A DNA stretch of 64,000 bases. Origin: DASXQK01 sp963724385 (GTDB lineage: Bacteria > Pseudomonadota > Alphaproteobacteria > Dongiales > Dongiaceae). Where the stretch lies: NCBI GenBank assembly GCA_963724385.1, contig CAVRUJ010000001.1, positions 1,426,001 to 1,490,000 on the forward strand, read 5' to 3'. The notes below the pieces were generated by a model. The model was not told the DNA's origin, did not search any database, and saw only the letters and a program-made list of their open reading frames with translations. The position numbers and the translations under genes are program-made. Of this stretch, positions 1 through 7,769 are shown one piece after another (position 1 is the first letter of the stretch; each line of letters starts with the position of its first letter).

Positions 1-90
1 GGGTCGGTCGAAAATGAAATGGAAATAACCCCAGACGGCGGCGCCGAGGATGACGGCCATGGCCGCCACGGCGGGGAGCCACTTCTTCAT
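1..90 (-). CDS. N-terminal part of a membrane-anchored or secreted protein (runs off the window)
   Basis: An ATG at position 90 on the minus strand opens a frame that stays open to the window edge and encodes 30 residues beginning MKKWLPAVAAMAV. The segment is a short basic head followed by a hydrophobic stretch, so it is an N-terminal signal anchor or signal peptide. It starts 16 bases after the stop of the secretin-like gene and is probably in the same operon. No strong ribosome binding site is visible and the rest of the protein is missing, so no function can be given. Confidence 0.5.
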   Translation of the reverse strand, partial: MKKWLPAVAAMAVILGAAVWGYFHFIFDRP

Positions 91-106
91 CCGGCGAAAG
101 GCCGGC

Positions 107-823
107 TCAGTAGCCGCCGATGATGCTGGGCTTGGCGACGATGATGAGACGTCCCTCGGTCAAATAGACGGCGCCCAGCGGCTTGTCGAACAGGGAGCCT
201 ATGGGCGGCAGATCGGCGAGCGCGTTGGTTCCGCAATGCCGCCCCGCCGGCGCGAGAGGCGCGAAATTGGCGGGGCGGACGAGATATTCGAAGTCCCGGT
301 TGAGGACGCCGACGCTTTGCAGGGCTGGCGCGCCTGCGGCTACGCCGAAAATCTGATTTTGCCCGCCAGTCGGGCCGTCGGTCAGCGCCGCGAGCAAACT
401 CGGGTCGGGCGCGCCCGGCCCGGCCGAGGGGCGAAGGTCGACGAAGATGGTTCCATCCTTCAGGTAGGAAAGGCCGCGCTGGTTGGCCTCGGTGAGATCG
501 TCCTGGCGCGGCGTCTGCTCGAACAGGCCGCCGATCAGCGGCAGTTCCTGGGTGAAGCCCAACCTGTTGACGTTGCGCCGCAAGCTTTGGTCGGTGCCGC
601 CGCGAAAGACGCAGTCCGGCGTCATGACGACCAGCTTGGTGACGAGCGCGTTGATGTCGGTCTTGAGCGTGATCTGGTCGACCCGCTTGTCCTCCATGGA
701 GCGGGAGACCGGCGTGTTGTCCTTGGACTCCGCGCCTGACCCGCTCATGTCGGCAGCCGCGGGTGCGAGGCCGCCGAGCCATGCCGCCGCCGCGATCGCC
801 GCCGCCAGATATGCGCGCTTCAT
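107..823 (-). CDS. Small secreted protein with secretin-like motifs
   Basis: This 238-residue protein begins with a clear Sec signal peptide (about residues 1-24, cleavage near PAAA-D). The ATG is preceded by GGAGATGAATCG on the minus strand. The mature part holds LPLIGGLF near residue 95 and LPPIGSLF near residue 207, followed by a hydrophobic strand with LIIVAKPSII at the C-terminus. Type II/III secretins end in a similar P-L-x-G-x-x-P-x-x-G-x-L-F element followed by a hydrophobic I/V-rich strand and a proline. The protein is far too short for a full secretin and lacks N0/N1 domains. It may be a secretin-derived periplasmic or outer-membrane protein; the biological role is unknown. Confidence 0.6.
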   Translation of the reverse strand: MKRAYLAAAIAAAAWLGGLAPAAADMSGSGAESKDNTPVSRSMEDKRVDQITLKTDINALVTKLVVMTPDCVFRGGTDQSLRRNVNRLGFTQELPLIGGLFEQTPRQDDLTEANQRGLSYLKDGTIFVDLRPSAGPGAPDPSLLAALTDGPTGGQNQIFGVAAGAPALQSVGVLNRDFEYLVRPANFAPLAPAGRHCGTNALADLPPIGSLFDKPLGAVYLTEGRLIIVAKPSIIGGY

Positions 824-947
824 CGATTCATCTCCAGTCTCCCGGCCAGGAGGATACCCGGCGGCCCGCGCGGTGCCAACCTCGCATCACCTTGAGGCGG
901 CGCGTCGGCTTGCGTTGTGAGGCGCTCTTGCGCTACCCAGGAGCCCC

Positions 948-2102
948 ATGAGCGGCAAGGACCCCAAGGCGAACGAGCCCCTGGATCCGGCGACCTTGGC
1001 CGCGCGCGGCCTCGGCTGGATCGAGCCCGGCGCCCACGGGATCGTGCCGCCGATCCATCTTGCCACCACCTTCGAGCGGGCGGCGGACCAGAGCCTGCCG
1101 GGCGGGCGCTCCTACATCCGCGCCCAGGCGCCGGCCTACGACCAGCCCGAGGCGCTGCTGAAGGCGCTGGAGGGTGGGGCGGGCGCCTTGCTCTTCTCCA
1201 GCGGCATGGCCGCGGCGACGGCGGCCTTCCTCGCCCTTGCGCCGGGCGATCATGCGCTGGCTCCGGAAGAAGGCTATTGGGGCCTGAAGCAATGGCTGAT
1301 CGATTTCGGCCAGCGCCAGGGCCTCGCCGTGGATTTCGTCGACATGACGGACCTGGCCAAAGTCCAGGCGGCGGTGAAGCCGCGCACCAGGCTCATCTGG
1401 GCCGAGACGCCGGCGAACCCCACCTGGAGCATCGCCGACATCGCCGGGCTGGCGGCGATCGCGCACAAGGCGGGCGCCCGGCTCACCATCGACAGCACCG
1501 CGGCCACGCCGGTGCATACGCGCCCGCTGGCGCTCGGCGCCGACCTGGTGATGCATTCGGCGACGAAATATCTGAACGGCCATAGCGATGTGCTCTGCGG
1601 CGCGCTCATCGCCGGCAAGGCGGACGACTACTGGCAGCGGATAACCGATCTGAGAGCCCAGGCCGGCGCGGTGCCCGGACCCTTCGAGGCCTGGCTGCTG
1701 CTGCGCGGCATGCGCACGCTTTATGTGAGGGTCCGGCAAAGCTCGACCTCGGCCATGGCGATCGCCGAGCGCTTCGCGGGCGATCCCCGGGTCGCGGTCG
1801 TGCTCTATCCGGGCTTGGCCAGCCATCCCGGCCACGACATCGCCGCCCGCCAGATGCAGGGCGGTTTCGGCGCCATGCTCTCCTTCCGTGTCGCCGGCGG
1901 ACGCAACGCGGCGCTGCGCATGGCGGCGAGGGTCAAGCTGTGGACCCGGGCGACGTCGCTGGGCGGGGTCGAAAGCCTGATCGAGCATCGCGCGAGCGTC
2001 GAGGGGCCCCACAGCAAGGTGCCCCAGGATCTGCTTCGCCTGTCCGTCGGCATCGAAGAGACCGGCGATCTCATCGCCGATCTGGACCAGGCGCTGGACT
2101 GA
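948..2102 (+). CDS. PLP-dependent trans-sulfuration enzyme (cystathionine beta-lyase/gamma-synthase family)
   Basis: The 384-residue product belongs to the Cys/Met metabolism PLP-enzyme family (fold type I, cytosolic). Visible family features are the phosphate-binding SSGMAA near residues 84-89, the aromatic stacking site around Y110/W111, Asp182 that contacts the pyridine nitrogen, and Lys207 in HSATKYLNGH, which forms the Schiff base. The length fits the family. AGGAG precedes the ATG by six bases. Members cleave cystathionine or methionine-like thioethers, or make them by gamma replacement; the sequence alone does not settle which. It converges with the TetR gene, one base apart. Confidence 0.85.
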   Translation: MSGKDPKANEPLDPATLAARGLGWIEPGAHGIVPPIHLATTFERAADQSLPGGRSYIRAQAPAYDQPEALLKALEGGAGALLFSSGMAAATAAFLALAPGDHALAPEEGYWGLKQWLIDFGQRQGLAVDFVDMTDLAKVQAAVKPRTRLIWAETPANPTWSIADIAGLAAIAHKAGARLTIDSTAATPVHTRPLALGADLVMHSATKYLNGHSDVLCGALIAGKADDYWQRITDLRAQAGAVPGPFEAWLLLRGMRTLYVRVRQSSTSAMAIAERFAGDPRVAVVLYPGLASHPGHDIAARQMQGGFGAMLSFRVAGGRNAALRMAARVKLWTRATSLGGVESLIEHRASVEGPHSKVPQDLLRLSVGIEETGDLIADLDQALD

Positions 2103-2103
2103 T

Positions 2104-2799
2104 CTAAGCTGCGCGGTCGGCCGAGGTGGCGAGCTCCGTCCCCGCAATCCGCCGGCGGCGCTTCGGCAACGACCGTCGTCCGGCGCTGCCGTGAAGGCCG
2201 CGGAAGATCAGCTTCACCTCCCGCGCCATGCGCTGCCTCAGGCTGGCGAGCGCCATGGCGTCGTCGGAGACGAACTCCATGAACAGGGAGTTGCAGACGT
2301 AGAACAGGACCTGGCCGGCATCCTGGCAGCTGACGTTCGCCGGCAGGTCGCCGCGCTGCTGCAGTGCGCGGCAGAGGGAGACCACCTGGGCCGAGAGCTT
2401 CCGGTCGAGGCTGCGATAGCCGGCGCCGAGCGGCGTTTCGGCGAAGCTGAAGGCCGTGCCCATCATCTGGCGCCACATCCGTTTGTCGAGATGGACGAGG
2501 GAGTGGTCGACGTAGCCTTCCAGCAGAGCGCTGACCGCGGCGATTGCATCCGCCGGCGGGCGGGCGACGAGCCGGGCGCCCGCCTCGCGAACCTCGGCAC
2601 CGTCGAGCGCGACGAGGGCCAGCAGCAGGTCGCCCTTGGAAGCGAAGTAGTTGTAGACCGTGCCGGCGGAGAGCCCGGCCTGCTCGGCGATCTGCTCGAT
2701 GCTGGTCGCGGCGAAGCCCTCGCGCCGGAACAGCGTGCCCGCCGCCTTCAGGATGTCCTGCCGCCGTCCCGCCTTCTGCCTTTCGCGCAATCCCGCCAT
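2104..2799 (-). CDS. TetR family transcriptional regulator
   Basis: The protein (231 residues) has an N-terminal TetR helix-turn-helix at about residues 13-60, with the typical GFAATSIEQIAEQAGLS and GTVYNYFASKGDLL segments, followed by a helical ligand-binding domain. An in-frame ATG at 2832 also exists, but the start at 2799 has GAAGG five bases upstream and is preferred. The gene is divergent from the ABC importer operon at 2899, so it most likely controls that operon and itself through the shared 100-bp intergenic region. The inducer is unknown; a substrate of the importer is the obvious candidate. Confidence 0.85.
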   Translation of the reverse strand: MAGLRERQKAGRRQDILKAAGTLFRREGFAATSIEQIAEQAGLSAGTVYNYFASKGDLLLALVALDGAEVREAGARLVARPPADAIAAVSALLEGYVDHSLVHLDKRMWRQMMGTAFSFAETPLGAGYRSLDRKLSAQVVSLCRALQQRGDLPANVSCQDAGQVLFYVCNSLFMEFVSDDAMALASLRQRMAREVKLIFRGLHGSAGRRSLPKRRRRIAGTELATSADRAA

Positions 2800-2898
2800 C
2801 GGTACCTTCGAACTATTTAGGGCTTGACCCAAATTTATAGCTCATTCATTTTTTGCCGACAAGCAAGGCCAAATTCTCAGACACAGGGAGAGGACGCC
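2800..2898. promoter_or_regulatory. Divergent promoter region between tetR-type gene and ABC importer operon
   Basis: This short AT-rich gap separates divergently transcribed genes. TTGACC at 2824-2829 can serve as a -35 element for the rightward operon. The segment from 2825 to 2848 begins TGACCC and ends ATTCA, a weak TGA...TCA dyad of the kind TetR-family proteins bind. Assignment of the exact operator is tentative. Confidence 0.35.
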
Positions 2899-3981
2899 AT
2901 GAATCCGCGCTCGACGCTTTCAAGTGCCATCGCCCCCGTGGTCCTCGCCGCCCTTGCCGCTGCCGCGCAAGTGGCAGCGACGGCCGAGGCTCGGGCCGAG
3001 GGGAGCATCAATGTGCTCACCTGGTGCGACCACGAGGATCCGACGCTGCTGCAGCCCTTCGAGGCCGCCAACGGCGTGAAGGTGAACTTCAAGGACATTT
3101 CCAGCACCGCCCAGATCCTGGCCGTGCTCGGCCAGTCGAAACCGGGCGACTGGGACGTGGTGGTGATGGACCAGACCGATACCGGGCGGCTCGCCAAGAT
3201 GGGCCTGCTGAGCGCGCTCGACGCCAAGGATTATCCGTTCGCCGACATCCCGGCGGAAATCGCCAACCCGAAGCTGAGCTCCCTCGACGGCGTGCTCTAC
3301 ACGGTGCCGGAGAAGTTCGGCTACAACACCGTCGCCTACGACAAGTCCGTGGTCTCCGACGAGGTGATGTCGGACATCGAGGCGCCCTGGGATCCGAAAT
3401 ACAAGAACAAGGTCGCGGTCTATGACTACTACGTGCCGGAAATCCAGTACGCAGCACTCGCCATCGGCAAGGATCCGACCGCGATCACGGATGCCGACCT
3501 GCCGGCGATCAAGGACAAGCTGGCGGCCCTCAAGGCCAACGCGGCGATGGTCGGCGACGTGACTCCGGTGCAGCAGGCGCTCGCCACCGGCGCGGTCGAT
3601 ATTCTCGTGGGCGGCGGCGAATGGGTGACCGCGGGCCTGGCCAAGGACAAGCCGAACCTCACCTACATCATCCCGAAGCAGGGCGGTATCCGCTGGCAGC
3701 AGGGCCTCGGCGTCTTCGCCACCTCGAAGCAGAAGGACCTGGGCGTCAAGTTCATCCAGTACATCCTGAGCCCGGACGGCCAGGCGAAGCTGGCCACCTC
3801 CTCCTGCTATTGGGGCATGCCGGCCAACAACAAGGCGTCGCTGACGGCGGACCAGAAGGCGATCCTGCGCTGGGACGACCAGCCGGGCTACATCAAGGTC
3901 TCCTATCCCTACCTGCAGATGACGCCGGAGATGGATCAGAAGCTCCAGGCGCTCTGGGCCCAGGTGATGCAGGGCAAGTGA
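2899..3981 (+). CDS. ABC transporter periplasmic binding protein, spermidine/putrescine (PotD-like) family
   Basis: A 360-residue periplasmic solute-binding protein. Residues 1-34 are a Sec signal peptide (ends near ARAEG), followed by the family start INVLTWCDHEDP and the hinge-region motifs DWDVVVMDQ and PEKFGYNTVAYD. The start at 2899 is supported by GGGAGAGG seven bases upstream; an earlier in-frame ATG at 2824 lacks this and would hide the signal peptide. It is the first gene of a tightly coupled importer operon, and its stop overlaps the GTG of the permease. The family binds polyamines, opines or related small cationic or organic-acid ligands; the actual ligand cannot be read from the sequence. 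Confidence 0.88.
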   Translation: MNPRSTLSSAIAPVVLAALAAAAQVAATAEARAEGSINVLTWCDHEDPTLLQPFEAANGVKVNFKDISSTAQILAVLGQSKPGDWDVVVMDQTDTGRLAKMGLLSALDAKDYPFADIPAEIANPKLSSLDGVLYTVPEKFGYNTVAYDKSVVSDEVMSDIEAPWDPKYKNKVAVYDYYVPEIQYAALAIGKDPTAITDADLPAIKDKLAALKANAAMVGDVTPVQQALATGAVDILVGGGEWVTAGLAKDKPNLTYIIPKQGGIRWQQGLGVFATSKQKDLGVKFIQYILSPDGQAKLATSSCYWGMPANNKASLTADQKAILRWDDQPGYIKVSYPYLQMTPEMDQKLQALWAQVMQGK

Positions 3982-4865
3982 GAGCGGGCGCCTCTACCCC
4001 GACCGCGGAAAGCCGGGCGCAGGCGCGCGCCCGGCTCGCCGGCCTCGGCTTCGCGTTGCCGGCAGTCGCCTGGATCGTCCTCTTCTTCGCCGCCCCCATC
4101 GCGATCATGGCGGCCTATAGCCTGATGCCGCTGGGGCCGGACGGCCGCCCCGGACCGCTCAGCTTCGGCGCCTACGAAAGCTTCTTCGCCGAAAGCGCCT
4201 TCACCCAAGCGCTGTGGAATTCCGTGGTCACCACTGTGGTCGTCGTCGTCGCCAGCACACTCCTGGCATATCCCTTCGCCTATGGCATCGCGCGCCTCCT
4301 GCCCAAGCGCTGGCAGCGCCTGGCGCTCGCCTTCGCGATCCTGCCGTTCTGGACCTCCTATGTGGTCCGCTCCTATGCCTGGCTGCTGGCGCTTTCGCCG
4401 GTCGGCTTCATCAACCACGCCCTGCTTGGGCTTCACATCATCGATCACGCGATCCTGTTTGCCTACAATCCCCAGGCGACGGAGCTGGGCTTCGTCCATT
4501 TCTTCATCATGCTCAACGCGCTCACGATCTATGCCAACCTGGTGCAGATCAATCCGCACTACGCCATGGCGGCGCGCGACCTCGGCGCCTCGGCCTGGCG
4601 CTGCTTCCTGTCGATCACATTGCCGCTCAGCATTCCGGGCATCGCGGTCGGCGCCTTCCTCACCATCGTGCTCTGCATCGGGGATTTCGTGACGCCCCAG
4701 ATCCTGGGCGGCTTCCGCGGCCTGCTGCTGCCCCAGGTGGTGATGATGCAGATCCAGCGTCAGCTCAACCTGCCCATGGCCTCGGTCATGTCGCTCGTTC
4801 TGACCCTGGTGGTGGCGCTCGCCTATCTCGCCATGCAGCGCTGGCTCAAGATGGCGCGGCTATGA
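3978..4865 (+). CDS. ABC transporter permease (PotB-like)
   Basis: A 295-residue inner-membrane permease with about six transmembrane segments. The ABC permease coupling motif is seen as AARDLGASAWRCFLSITLPLSIPG near residues 200-222 (EAA loop that docks to the ATPase). The GTG start at 3978 overlaps the stop of the binding-protein gene in a GTGA arrangement, which is the best evidence for this start because the open frame itself extends further upstream. It pairs with the next permease to form the membrane channel of the importer. Confidence 0.87.
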   Translation: MRAGASTPTAESRAQARARLAGLGFALPAVAWIVLFFAAPIAIMAAYSLMPLGPDGRPGPLSFGAYESFFAESAFTQALWNSVVTTVVVVVASTLLAYPFAYGIARLLPKRWQRLALAFAILPFWTSYVVRSYAWLLALSPVGFINHALLGLHIIDHAILFAYNPQATELGFVHFFIMLNALTIYANLVQINPHYAMAARDLGASAWRCFLSITLPLSIPGIAVGAFLTIVLCIGDFVTPQILGGFRGLLLPQVVMMQIQRQLNLPMASVMSLVLTLVVALAYLAMQRWLKMARL

Positions 4866-5659
4866 CCGGGCGCATGCGCTGGCCGGGCGCCGGGACCGCG
4901 CTCGGCGCCTTCTACATGGCGCTCTGCTACGGATTCATCTTTTTGCCGGTGATCGTGCTGGTGCTGTTCTCGTTCCAGTCGGGGGACCTGCCGGCGCCGC
5001 CCTTTAACGGCCCGTCGCTGCGCTGGTACCTGGCAGCCTTCGCCGACGGTCGCCTGGTGGACGGCTTCACCAACTCCCTGATGGTCGGCGCCACCTCCTC
5101 TGCCCTGTCGGTGCTGCTCGGCTTCTTCGCCGCCTACGGGATCGCCCGCTACGAGTTCCCCTTCAAGCGCGCGATCCAGGCGATCGTCATCCTGCCGCTC
5201 GCGGTCTCCTATCTTCTCATCGGCATGGGACTGTTGGTGAGTGCGTCCTGGCTCGGCTTCAGCCCCTCGCTCGGCACCGTGGTCATCGGCCATGTGGTGG
5301 TCAACATGCCGCTCGCCTTCGTCATCTGTATCGCCCAGCTTGGCGAGCACCAGCGGCGGGTGGAAGCAGCCGCCCGCGACCTCGGCGCCTCCACCTTCCG
5401 GGTCCTGCTCAGCATCACCGCGCCGATGATCGCGCCGGCCCTCATCGCCGCCTTCTGCCTCTGCTTCACCCTTTCCTGGGACGAGACGCTGATCGCGCTG
5501 CTCAACACGCGCTTCGACGTGACCTTGCCGGTGGTGATCCTCAGCCTCCTGCGCGGCGGGGTCAGCCCGCTGACCAATGCCGCCGGCTCCTTCATCTTCC
5601 TCTGCTCGATCCTGCTGATGGTGGTGGTGGAGCTTCTGCTCCTGAGGCAGCGCCGGTGA
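4862..5659 (+). CDS. ABC transporter permease (PotC-like)
   Basis: A 265-residue inner-membrane protein with about six transmembrane helices and the coupling loop AARDLGASTFRVLLSI in its second half. The ATG at 4862 overlaps the upstream stop (ATGA) and the gene ends in a GTGA overlap with the ATPase gene. These couplings indicate stoichiometric translation of the importer subunits. It is the second permease of the heterodimeric channel. Confidence 0.87.
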   Translation: MTGRMRWPGAGTALGAFYMALCYGFIFLPVIVLVLFSFQSGDLPAPPFNGPSLRWYLAAFADGRLVDGFTNSLMVGATSSALSVLLGFFAAYGIARYEFPFKRAIQAIVILPLAVSYLLIGMGLLVSASWLGFSPSLGTVVIGHVVVNMPLAFVICIAQLGEHQRRVEAAARDLGASTFRVLLSITAPMIAPALIAAFCLCFTLSWDETLIALLNTRFDVTLPVVILSLLRGGVSPLTNAAGSFIFLCSILLMVVVELLLLRQRR

Positions 5660-6720
5660 TCGGGCAAGCCCATCTCATCGTCGAGGGCGTGCGCAAGGTC
5701 TATGGCGACGTGGTCGCGCTGGACGACGTGTCGCTCGCCGTCGGTGCCAGGGACTACGTGGTGCTGCTGGGGCCGTCGGGGAGCGGCAAGACAACGCTGC
5801 TCTCGGTCATCGGCGGCTTCACCTTCCCCAGCGCAGGCCGCATCACCATCGCGGGCAAGGAGGTGACGGCGCTTGGCCCCGCGGTCAGGCCGACCACGAC
5901 GGTGTTCCAGGACTACGCGCTGTTCCCGCATATGACCGTGGCCGGCAATGTCGGCTTCGGCCTCAGCATCCGCCGCGTGGCGGCGGCGGAACAGCGCCGG
6001 CGTGTGGCCGCGGCCCTCGAGATGGTCGGCCTTGCCGGCTTCGACAAGCGCGGCATCCACGAGCTTTCGGGAGGCCAGCGCCAGCGCGTGGCTCTCGCCC
6101 GGGCGCTGGTGGTGGAGCCGCAGATCCTGCTGCTGGACGAGCCTCTGGGCGCCCTCGACCTCAATCTGCGCCGGCAGATGCAGGACGAGCTGCTGGACCT
6201 GCAGCGGCGCACCGGCCGCAGCTTCGTCCATGTCACCCACGACCAGGAGGAAGCCATGGCGCTCGCCTCCCTGATCGTGGTCATGAACAAGGGACGGATC
6301 GAGGACATGGGTCCGCCCCAGCGCGTCTATGCCAGGCCCGCGACCCGCTTCACCGCGACCTTCATGGGCGAAAGCACGCAATTCGATGGGCGGGTCGTGG
6401 AGAGGGCTTCCGCGCAATGCCTGCTGGTGGAGACGGCGGTGGGGCAGCTGCCGGTCACGGGCGATCTTGCGCCCGGCAGCCAGGTCACCATCATCCTCCG
6501 GCCGGAGAATATCCGGGCCGAGGGCGGCGGCGAGATCGCGCTGGGGGAGGCCCGGGTGCGCGAGGCGGTGTTCCAGGGCGCCCATTACCGCGTGCTGGCA
6601 TCGCGCCAGGATCCGGCGCAGGATTTCGTGCTGCGCCTGCCGCCCCAGGCGGCGATCGAGGCGGGCATGGCGCTCAAGCTCAGCTGCAGCGCCGGCGACC
6701 TCGTGCTGCTGCAACGATAG
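5656..6720 (+). CDS. ABC transporter ATP-binding protein (PotA-like)
   Basis: A 354-residue cytosolic ATPase that powers the importer. Walker A is GPSGSGKTT at residues 39-47, the signature LSGGQRQR at 137-144, Walker B ILLLDEPLGALD at 157-168, and the switch histidine lies in VTHDQ near 194. The C-terminal part from about residue 275 is a TOBE-type regulatory domain. The GTG start overlaps the permease stop by four bases. Length and domain order match the spermidine/putrescine subfamily. Confidence 0.9.
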   Translation: MIGQAHLIVEGVRKVYGDVVALDDVSLAVGARDYVVLLGPSGSGKTTLLSVIGGFTFPSAGRITIAGKEVTALGPAVRPTTTVFQDYALFPHMTVAGNVGFGLSIRRVAAAEQRRRVAAALEMVGLAGFDKRGIHELSGGQRQRVALARALVVEPQILLLDEPLGALDLNLRRQMQDELLDLQRRTGRSFVHVTHDQEEAMALASLIVVMNKGRIEDMGPPQRVYARPATRFTATFMGESTQFDGRVVERASAQCLLVETAVGQLPVTGDLAPGSQVTIILRPENIRAEGGGEIALGEARVREAVFQGAHYRVLASRQDPAQDFVLRLPPQAAIEAGMALKLSCSAGDLVLLQR

Positions 6721-6733
6721 GGTTCTATCCGCC

Positions 6734-7489
6734 ATGGCCCGTCTCGAAATCCTCGGCGCCGACCAATGGTACGAGACCGTGGCCAAGGGCGACGATGTGA
6801 CGCTCATCCATGAGCCGGCGATCAAGCCGTTCTATCGCTGCAACATGTGGCATGTGCGCGGGCGGGATCGCGACCTGCTGGTCGACAGCGGGCTCGGCAG
6901 CGTGGCGCTGCGCGCCCATGTCGGGCTGTTGACCGGCCGGCCCATCGTCTGCGTGGCGAGCCACAGCCATTTCGACCATATCGGCAGCCATCACGAGTTC
7001 GAGGATCGCCGGATCCATCGGGCCGAGGCTGGCATCCTGGCCAATCCGCGCCGGGACTGGACGCTCGCCGACCCCTACGCCACCGACGAGATGTTCGACG
7101 CCCTGCCACCCGATTGGGACACGGCGACGTACCGCGTGCGGCCGGCGCCGGCGACCACACTGCTCGCCGACGGGGACGTCATCGACCTCGGCAACCGTGC
7201 CTTCGAGGTGATCCACACCCCGGGCCATTCGCCCGGCGGCATCGCGCTGTGGGAGGCGAGGACGGGCCTGCTGTTCTCGGGCGACATCGTCTATGACGGG
7301 CCGCTCATCGACGACGCCTATCACTCCAACCACGCCGACTACGAAGCCTCGCTTCGGCGCCTCGCCCGCCTGCCGGCAAGCACCGTCCATGGCGGACATT
7401 TCCCGAGCTTCGGGCACCGGCGCCTCGGCGAGCTGATCGAGGAGTATCTCGAGGGCCGGCGCCGCGCGGGCTGCCACCTGAAGGCCTAA
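6734..7489 (+). CDS. Metallo-beta-lactamase-fold hydrolase
   Basis: A 251-residue cytosolic protein with the metallo-beta-lactamase fold. The metal-binding motif HSHFDH is at residues 77-82, with the later ligands in HTPGHSPGG (near 160), SGDIVYDG (near 180) and the C-terminal HGGH. There is no signal peptide, so this is not a secreted beta-lactamase. It begins 13 bases after the ATPase gene and is likely co-transcribed with the importer. It probably hydrolyses an ester, lactone or thioester derived from the imported compound; this is inferred from context only. Confidence 0.82.
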   Translation: MARLEILGADQWYETVAKGDDVTLIHEPAIKPFYRCNMWHVRGRDRDLLVDSGLGSVALRAHVGLLTGRPIVCVASHSHFDHIGSHHEFEDRRIHRAEAGILANPRRDWTLADPYATDEMFDALPPDWDTATYRVRPAPATTLLADGDVIDLGNRAFEVIHTPGHSPGGIALWEARTGLLFSGDIVYDGPLIDDAYHSNHADYEASLRRLARLPASTVHGGHFPSFGHRRLGELIEEYLEGRRRAGCHLKA

Positions 7490-7533
7490 AGGCTGTCGCG
7501 GGACGGCCGGCAATGGGCCCCGTTCGACGGCGT

Positions 7534-7562
7534 TTGACTTTCCTGGCGACGCCGCCTATGTA
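7534..7562 (+). promoter_or_regulatory. Probable sigma-70 promoter of tRNA-Ser
   Basis: TTGACT at 7534-7539 and TATGTA at 7557-7562 are separated by 17 bases. The -10 element lies 40 bases before the tRNA 5' end, the usual arrangement for a tRNA promoter. Confidence 0.6.
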
Positions 7563-7602
7563 GCCGGGCGCGCATACGCCGTGGCGCAAGCCGCTCATGT
7601 GC

Positions 7603-7695
7603 GGAGGGGTGGCCGAGTGGCTGAAGGCGGCGGTTTGCTAAACCGTTATAGGGTCTAAAGCCCTATCGTGAGTTCGAATCTCATCCCCTCCGCCA
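7603..7695 (+). tRNA. tRNA-Ser(GCT) with encoded CCA
   Basis: The 93-base gene folds as a class II tRNA. The acceptor stem GGAGGGG pairs with CCCCTCC. The D-loop contains the GGCCGAGTGG segment, the anticodon loop reads TTGCTAA with anticodon GCT, and a long variable arm follows. The T-loop is GTTCGAATC. The discriminator base G is followed by an encoded CCA at 7693-7695. Its 3' end is the attachment core used by the mobile element that follows. Confidence 0.97.
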
Positions 7696-7699
7696 GTTA
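7682..7699 (+). repeat. attL core (tRNA-Ser 3' end)
   Basis: The sequence CATCCCCTCCGCCAGTTA overlaps the T-arm/acceptor 3' strand, discriminator and CCA of tRNA-Ser(GCT) and continues four bases past it. The identical 18-mer is at 22165-22182. Flanking bases differ, so 18 bp is the exact repeat. Confidence 0.92.
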
Positions 7700-7750
7700 G
7701 ACAATATAACATATTGAATTAGTTCATATTCTCGCCGCGGGGCGGATCGT

Positions 7751-7769
7751 TACCCACGCCCGTACCCAC
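7751..7769 (+). repeat. Putative integrase arm-binding sites, left end
   Basis: Two copies of TACCCAC (7751-7757 and 7763-7769) are separated by 5 bases. The same pair with the same 5-base spacing and orientation occurs at 22014-22032 near the other end. Paired short direct repeats near both ends of an element are typical arm-type sites of tyrosine integrases. Confidence 0.6.

Noticed and set aside
3621..3977. The permease frame at 3978 extends upstream through the binding-protein gene
   Set aside because: The GTG at 3978 overlaps the upstream stop and gives a normal permease N-terminus; the upstream part is antisense-frame noise over the binding-protein gene.
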